A stretch of 64,000 nucleotides of DNA, taken from the NCBI RefSeq assembly GCF_900021165.1, contig NZ_FCOQ01000013.1, forward strand, positions 93,512 through 157,511, given 5' to 3'. Source of the DNA: Paenibacillus phocaeensis. GTDB lineage: Bacteria > Bacillota > Bacilli > Paenibacillales > Paenibacillaceae. The notes beneath the pieces were generated by a model. It saw nothing but the letters and a program-made list of their open reading frames with translations. It was not told the origin of the DNA and did not search any database. The translations under genes and the position numbers were made by a program. This document shows positions 59,993-64,000 of this stretch, in pieces; position 1 is the stretch's first letter; every line of letters begins with the position of its first letter.

Positions 59993-60883
59993 ATGCTGGA
60001 AGTGAAGGGGATTATCCCTGCTATGGTCACTCCGCTGAATCAGCGGGAGGAAATCGACGAGCAAGCGCTGCGAGGAATGGTGAACCGGTATATCGACGCG
60101 GGCGTGCATGGACTTTTTTGTCTGGGGACCAACGGTGAATTTTACAATCTTTCGTTTGAAGAAAAGCTGGAGGTCGCGCAGATCGTTATCGATGAAGCGC
60201 GCGGCCGTGTGCCTGTATATGCCGGAGCGGGCTGTGCCGGAACAGGTGAGACCCGCCGCCTTGCGCAAAGACTGGAACAAGCGGGAGCAGACGCGCTTTC
60301 CGTAATTACGCCTTACTTTCTGACCTACACGCAGGCGGAGCTGCAGTACCACTTTGAAGCCGTGGCCGGAGAGACGGCGCTGCCCATCGTGTTGTACACC
60401 ATTCCGGCCCGTACCGGCAACACGCTCAGCGTGCAGACGGTGGCCAAGCTGGCGGAGTTGCCGAATGTGGTCGGCATCAAGGACAGCAGCGGCAGCTTCG
60501 ATCACATTTTGCAGCTGATCGACCGTACGCCGGAATCCTTCTCCGTGCTGGCCGGAACGGATTCGCTCATCCTGTCCACGCTCATGGCGGGCGGCACAGG
60601 GGCGATTGCGGCGACCGCCAATGTCTTCCCGGCTGCTGTAGTGGCGATCTATGAACATTGGCGCCGCGGCGAGTATGAGCAGGCAGAGCAAGGACAACGC
60701 GTCCTCCGCGATCTGCGGGCCGCCTTCTCCCTGGGCACGTTGCCTTCCGTGCTGAAGGCGGTGCTGGACGAAATCGGCCTGTCAGCCGGTCCGGCCCGGC
60801 GGCCCGTGGCTCCGTTAACCCCTCAGGCGCTGGAGGAGGTTCGACGGATGGTAGCCGCTTACACCAAAAAAGGGTTGTTGTAA
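59993..60883 (+). CDS. DapA-family aldolase/synthase (dihydrodipicolinate synthase-like)
   Basis: A 296-residue TIM-barrel class I aldolase. The Schiff-base lysine is Lys163 in VVGIKDSSGSF, and Tyr135 stands in YTIPARTG. The phosphate/carboxylate loop is GTNGEFYNLSFEEK where true DapA has GTTGE; the Asn-Gly-Glu form is common in sugar-acid aldolases of this family. Its place 22 bases after pdxA2 suggests a catabolic pyruvate-dependent lyase rather than lysine synthesis, though that is inference. Start ATG 59993 follows AGGAAGGATGAGG; ATG 59984 is in frame. Confidence 0.9.
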   Translation: MLEVKGIIPAMVTPLNQREEIDEQALRGMVNRYIDAGVHGLFCLGTNGEFYNLSFEEKLEVAQIVIDEARGRVPVYAGAGCAGTGETRRLAQRLEQAGADALSVITPYFLTYTQAELQYHFEAVAGETALPIVLYTIPARTGNTLSVQTVAKLAELPNVVGIKDSSGSFDHILQLIDRTPESFSVLAGTDSLILSTLMAGGTGAIAATANVFPAAVVAIYEHWRRGEYEQAEQGQRVLRDLRAAFSLGTLPSVLKAVLDEIGLSAGPARRPVAPLTPQALEEVRRMVAAYTKKGLL

Positions 60884-60901
60884 ATTTTATCGCCTAAAAT
60901 A

Positions 60902-60914
60902 TTGCAAATTGCAA
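60902..60914. promoter_or_regulatory. TTGCAA repeat upstream of the sugar ABC operon
   Basis: TTGCAAATTGCAA, a palindromic double TTGCAA, lies 19 bases after the aldolase stop and about 155 bases before the binding-protein start, and recalls the repeats before the iron dehydrogenase. A GATACT -10-like sequence lies at about 61010. Confidence 0.5.
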
Positions 60915-61067
60915 CTCATTTTAAAAATAAGTAGCACAAAAAAGATTTCCTGCGCAATTTTCCATGAGTTATAGCTATTTTTGCATTAATATTCTACTTG
61001 GCGCGTGAGATACTAGTCATAGAGAACATTCAAAATCTCAAATTACTTGAAAGAGGGGGAACACATC

Positions 61068-62642
61068 TTGAGAAAAAAGAAAGCGTTTAACTTAGCCCTT
61101 GCCGCTTTACTTACCGCAGGGGCCGTGCTGGCCGGATGCTCGTCCAACGCCAACACGAACACATCGAACGGCGGAAAGGGGAACGCGGAAGGAAGCGCCA
61201 GCAGTTTTTCTTATTTGATGCATGATAAATTTATTAACTGGCTGCACGAAGACAAATGGTACCCGTACGTGGAAGAAGCGACCGGCACGACCGTTGAATT
61301 CGTTCCCGGCGGCTCCAACGACGATGAATACTACGCTTCCGTCGACCAAAAAATCATTAGCCGCACTTTCCCTGATTCGGGCATCGTCTCCGTTTCGCAG
61401 GCTACCGTCTACGGCGCTCAAGGCGCGTTCGTCGATCTGGCTCCTTACATCGATAAATTCGGGCCAAATATCAAACGCTATATCGAAGAGAACCCGACTT
61501 ATAAGAAGCTGATTACCAATGAACAAGGACAAATCTTCGGACTGGTATCCGAAGCTCCGCGGTTTGCGGACTTTATCTTCTACCGCGCCGATCATTTCGA
61601 GAAGGCCGGCATCACCGCAGTGCCGCAGACGATTGATGAGCTGACCGAGGTTATGCGCAAGTTGAAAGCGCATTACGGCAAGGACGACAAGAACTACTAT
61701 CCGATGGTCGGCCGTGAAGGCTACATCCGCTTCCAGAGCGCGTTCAATGCGGCCGCCAACTACGATGACGGCGTATCCAAAGGGATCTACGGTAACGGCA
61801 AGACGGGTACGGACCTGTATTCCGAAGGCTACAAGAAAATGGTCGAATGGTACAAGACCCTGTATGAGGAAGGTTTGATCGATCCCGAATGGGTAGCGGG
61901 TTCCGGCACAGAGGAAAGCTGGGAATCGAAAATGCTGACGGGACAAGGAACCATCAGCTATGACTACCTGACCCGTCCATCCTGGTTCCTGGACAATGGC
62001 GGACCGGAGAACGATCCGGATTATAGCATTGCCATCTTGCCTTATCTGAAAGACCTGAACGGCAACCCTTCCGTACAGACGACGGAAACTCAATACAATA
62101 TCTTGAGAGCAATGGTTGTTAACAAAGACAGTGAAGACAAAGCGGAAACGATTATCAAATTCCTGGATTATCTCTATTCCGACGAAGGCCAAACGCTCGT
62201 ATCGTGGGGCGTTGAAGGCGAAAGTTATGAAGAAGTGCGCGGAGAGAAGCAGTACCTCGTAAACTTCTCGGAGCAGGAAGCAACACCTGCCGGTGAACCG
62301 CGCTGGTCCTTCCTCAACGACCGTCTCACTTTCGTCAAGCCGATTGATAACGATGCGTTCTACTCTTGGAATACCGATCTTGTACGTAAGGCTGCACACG
62401 AATTGTTCAACGACGTTAACTTGAAAACCGGCGTACAGGTAACCTACACGGCAGATCAAGCCAAGCAATTGGCTGACCTTTCCGCCAAAGTCAACGAGGC
62501 GGTGTCCTCCGGCGTAACGCAATTCGTTACCGGCAAACGCCCGATGAGCGAATGGGACGCCTTCCTGAGTGAGATGGAAGCGGCAGGATACAAGGATATC
62601 GTTGCGATCCAGCAGCAAGCTTACGACGCCATGTACAAATAA
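61068..62642 (+). CDS. Sugar-type ABC transporter solute-binding lipoprotein
   Basis: A 524-residue lipoprotein of the LplA/DUF3502 type: signal peptide with lipobox VLAGC, Ser/Asn/Gly-rich linker, then TTVEFVPGGSNDDEYYASVDQKI, the ALLMDLAPYID-like AFVDLAPYIDKFGPNIKRYI and LRAMVVNKDSEDKAETIIKFLDYLYSDEGQ. A TTG start (RKKKAFNLALAALLTAG) follows AGAGGGGGA; an ATG at 61047 overlaps that site. These large Paenibacillus binding proteins commonly feed oligosaccharide or glycoside pathways, so the link to the acid-sugar genes rests on position and the shared TTGCAA motif. Confidence 0.92.
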   Translation: MRKKKAFNLALAALLTAGAVLAGCSSNANTNTSNGGKGNAEGSASSFSYLMHDKFINWLHEDKWYPYVEEATGTTVEFVPGGSNDDEYYASVDQKIISRTFPDSGIVSVSQATVYGAQGAFVDLAPYIDKFGPNIKRYIEENPTYKKLITNEQGQIFGLVSEAPRFADFIFYRADHFEKAGITAVPQTIDELTEVMRKLKAHYGKDDKNYYPMVGREGYIRFQSAFNAAANYDDGVSKGIYGNGKTGTDLYSEGYKKMVEWYKTLYEEGLIDPEWVAGSGTEESWESKMLTGQGTISYDYLTRPSWFLDNGGPENDPDYSIAILPYLKDLNGNPSVQTTETQYNILRAMVVNKDSEDKAETIIKFLDYLYSDEGQTLVSWGVEGESYEEVRGEKQYLVNFSEQEATPAGEPRWSFLNDRLTFVKPIDNDAFYSWNTDLVRKAAHELFNDVNLKTGVQVTYTADQAKQLADLSAKVNEAVSSGVTQFVTGKRPMSEWDAFLSEMEAAGYKDIVAIQQQAYDAMYK

Positions 62643-62655
62643 ACAGCAACACCAA

Positions 62656-62684
62656 CCGCGCCATCCTCTCGCAGGACGGCGCGG
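62656..62684 (+). promoter_or_regulatory. Intercistronic hairpin between the binding protein and permease
   Basis: CCGCGCCATCC, loop, GGACGGCGCGG, without a T-run. Such stems usually stabilise the more abundant binding-protein message while allowing read-through. Confidence 0.65.
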
Positions 62685-62716
62685 CTCCTAAATACAGGGT
62701 ACAAAAACAGATAAAA

Positions 62717-63691
62717 ATGGTGGTGGAGAAAGTGATAACAAGCGAAAGAATGACGAAGCTTCCCCAGAAAACAAGGATGCGCCGTTTTCTCGCCTATATG
62801 AATACGAACAAGCTGCTGCTGCTCATGCTGTTGCCCGGTTTGATCAGCCTCGTCTTGTTCAAACTGGCTCCGCTGGGCGGCATGATTATCGCTTTTCAAG
62901 ATTTCAGCGCCTTCCGCGGGGTGACGGGCAGTCCCTTTGTCGGTCTGGAACATTTTCAACGGATCTTTGAGGACCCTTATATTTGGACCCTCGTCAAAAA
63001 CACGGTCATTCTCGCCTTCTATTCCCTTTTATTCACGTTTCCCATTCCGATTCTGTTCGCCCTGCTGCTGAACGAGGTACGGGTCCGCTGGATCAAAGGA
63101 AGCGTGCAATCGCTGAGTTTCTTGCCTTACTTTATTTCTTCGGCCGTCATGGTCAGCATTCTGTACACGCTGCTCTCGCCTTCGACCGGCCTTGTGAACG
63201 ATATTCTGAACCGCTTTGGCCTGGATACGATCTATTTCATGGCCGAACCGGGATGGTTCCGCACCAACTATGTATTGCTTCAAGTCTGGCAGACCTTCGG
63301 CTATTCGGCCATCGTGTATATTGCCGCAATGGCGGCTATTGACCCTTCGGTCTATGAATCGGCTTCGCTGGACGGCGCCAGCCGCTTTCAGCAAATGCTT
63401 CACATCACGCTGCCTTCCCTTAAGCCGACGATTGCCATCATGCTGATTATCAGCGTCGGCAACATTTTTACGGTCGATCTGGACCGGATTTTGCTCATGT
63501 ACAATCAAAGCGTCTATGAGACGGCCGACGTCATTCAGACTTATGTGTACCGCCTGGCTTTCGCCAGCACGGGATTCCCGGAATACAGCTACGGCACGGC
63601 AGTCAATCTGCTGAAGTCCGTTGTCGCTTACATTCTGGTTGTCGGCACCAACAAGCTGTCCACTAAATATTCCGATACGCGACTATTCTGA
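62717..63691 (+). CDS. Sugar ABC transporter permease (LplB-like)
   Basis: A 324-residue permease with six membrane segments: LLLLMLLPGLISLVLFKLAPLGGMIIAFQDF, and the EAA loop YESASLDGASRFQQMLHITLPSLKPTIAIMLI, characteristic of the LplB subfamily. The start is uncertain: ATG 62717, GTG 62732 and ATG 62750 are in frame, and none has a perfectly placed ribosome site. It follows the binding protein and precedes the second permease by twelve bases. Confidence 0.93.
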   Translation: MVVEKVITSERMTKLPQKTRMRRFLAYMNTNKLLLLMLLPGLISLVLFKLAPLGGMIIAFQDFSAFRGVTGSPFVGLEHFQRIFEDPYIWTLVKNTVILAFYSLLFTFPIPILFALLLNEVRVRWIKGSVQSLSFLPYFISSAVMVSILYTLLSPSTGLVNDILNRFGLDTIYFMAEPGWFRTNYVLLQVWQTFGYSAIVYIAAMAAIDPSVYESASLDGASRFQQMLHITLPSLKPTIAIMLIISVGNIFTVDLDRILLMYNQSVYETADVIQTYVYRLAFASTGFPEYSYGTAVNLLKSVVAYILVVGTNKLSTKYSDTRLF

Positions 63692-63703
63692 GAAAGGAGT
63701 AGG

Positions 63704-64000
63704 ATGATGAGAACGAAGATCAGTCTGTTTGACATCTGCAACAATCTATTTCTGTTATTGATCGCTCTTGTCTGCACGTACCCTTTCCTGTATATATTCT
63801 TCTTATCTATCAGTGACGGAAGAAGCATCGCCGCAGGGGACGTTGTGTTCTTTCCGAAGAACCCGAACCTGGAGGCCTATCAGTATATCATGACGAATCC
63901 GAGTCTCGGGATTTTCAAGGGGCTGCTGAATTCGGGCATTTATACGGCGGTCGGCACGGTTGTTGCGCTTCTGCTGACGTATATGACGGCTTATGTGCTG
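63704..64000 (+). CDS. Sugar ABC transporter permease (YtcP-like), C-terminus beyond the window
   Basis: The first 99 residues are present: MMRTKISLFDICNNLFLLLIALVCTYPFLYIFFLSISDGRSIAAGDVVFFPKNPNLEAYQYIMTNPSLGIFKGLLNSGIYTAVGTVVALLLTYMTAYVL, the usual N-terminus of MalG/YtcP-type inner-membrane components. AAAGGAG precedes the ATG. It ends at the window edge, so it is the second permease of the ABC operon; the ATPase is usually supplied by a shared MsmX-type protein. Confidence 0.92.
   Translation, partial: MMRTKISLFDICNNLFLLLIALVCTYPFLYIFFLSISDGRSIAAGDVVFFPKNPNLEAYQYIMTNPSLGIFKGLLNSGIYTAVGTVVALLLTYMTAYVL

Noticed and set aside
61107..62618. 503-codon open frame on the minus strand inside the binding-protein gene
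   Set aside because: Antisense shadow; the plus-strand protein has a clear lipobox and family motifs.
1..64000. CRISPR array, insertion sequence, prophage, rRNA or tRNA
   Set aside because: No regularly spaced repeats, transposase or phage genes, or rRNA/tRNA sequences were recognised anywhere in the window.

Overview
The window looks like a chromosomal segment of a spore-forming, polysaccharide-degrading Firmicute, most likely Paenibacillus or a close relative. Grounds: moderate-to-high GC with Gram-positive AGGAGG/GGGGG ribosome sites, CotF-type spore coat genes, CcpA- and Rex/FNR-like sites, a glycine riboswitch, B. subtilis-like gene groups (adhB with CotF genes; DUF2975-XRE-DUF817), and large secreted glucanases (GH87 alpha-1,3-glucanase, GH16 with CBM56) of types known from Paenibacillus. 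No rRNA, tRNA, CRISPR array, insertion sequence or prophage was seen. Both ends cut a gene: a phosphoketolase on the left and a sugar ABC permease on the right.

Layout. 1-6.5 kb (minus): phosphoketolase with a Rex/FNR-like site, a frameshifted copper-amine-oxidase-like exported protein, a GntR/UTRA regulator, a TPR-SMI1/KNR4 protein and a PadR-DUF4180 fusion with its operator. 6.7-10.4 kb: a TetR gene and a peroxiredoxin sharing a 16-bp operator, facing a PIB-type metal ATPase with a separate HMA protein. 10.4-11.6 kb: a gene-free stretch with two repeat families, then a densely folded candidate RNA ending in a terminator. 11.6-14 kb: carboxynorspermidine dehydrogenase and decarboxylase. 14.2-18.2 kb: GH87 alpha-1,3-glucanase. 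18.3-20.7 kb: spore coat genes around an alcohol dehydrogenase. 20.8-24.8 kb: nitrilase plus two GNATs (one frameshifted), then a TetR/ketopantoate-reductase pair. 24.9-33.2 kb: purine permease, tandem MerR-domain regulator with a hydrolase, mqo, the DUF2975-XRE-DUF817 operon, and a CycA-type permease under a glycine riboswitch. 33.2-35.2 kb: two short-chain dehydrogenases and a MerR with a textbook promoter. 35.4-39.2 kb: an AT-richer amino-acid ABC importer containing a CapA-like gene. 39.3-52.8 kb: two MATE pumps, a MerR relic, an ECF sigma factor with an SRPBCC gene, the GH16 glucanase, and several regulator/target pairs with visible operators. 53-54.3 kb: a membrane acyltransferase. 54.5-64 kb: an iron alcohol dehydrogenase, a PrpR-like regulator, a DUF1537 kinase, PdxA2 and a DapA-like protein, followed by a sugar-type ABC importer.

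The main functional themes are extracellular alpha- and beta-glucan degradation; catabolism of a four-carbon acid sugar (kinase plus PdxA2, as known for D-threonate) coupled to ABC uptake; polyamine synthesis; redox and metal homeostasis; and many small local regulator-target pairs. The most unusual items are the candidate RNA at about 11115-11545, the PrpR-like regulator with an apparently degenerate ATPase domain and TTGCAA-type sites at two promoters, and the CapA-like gene inside an amino-acid ABC operon.
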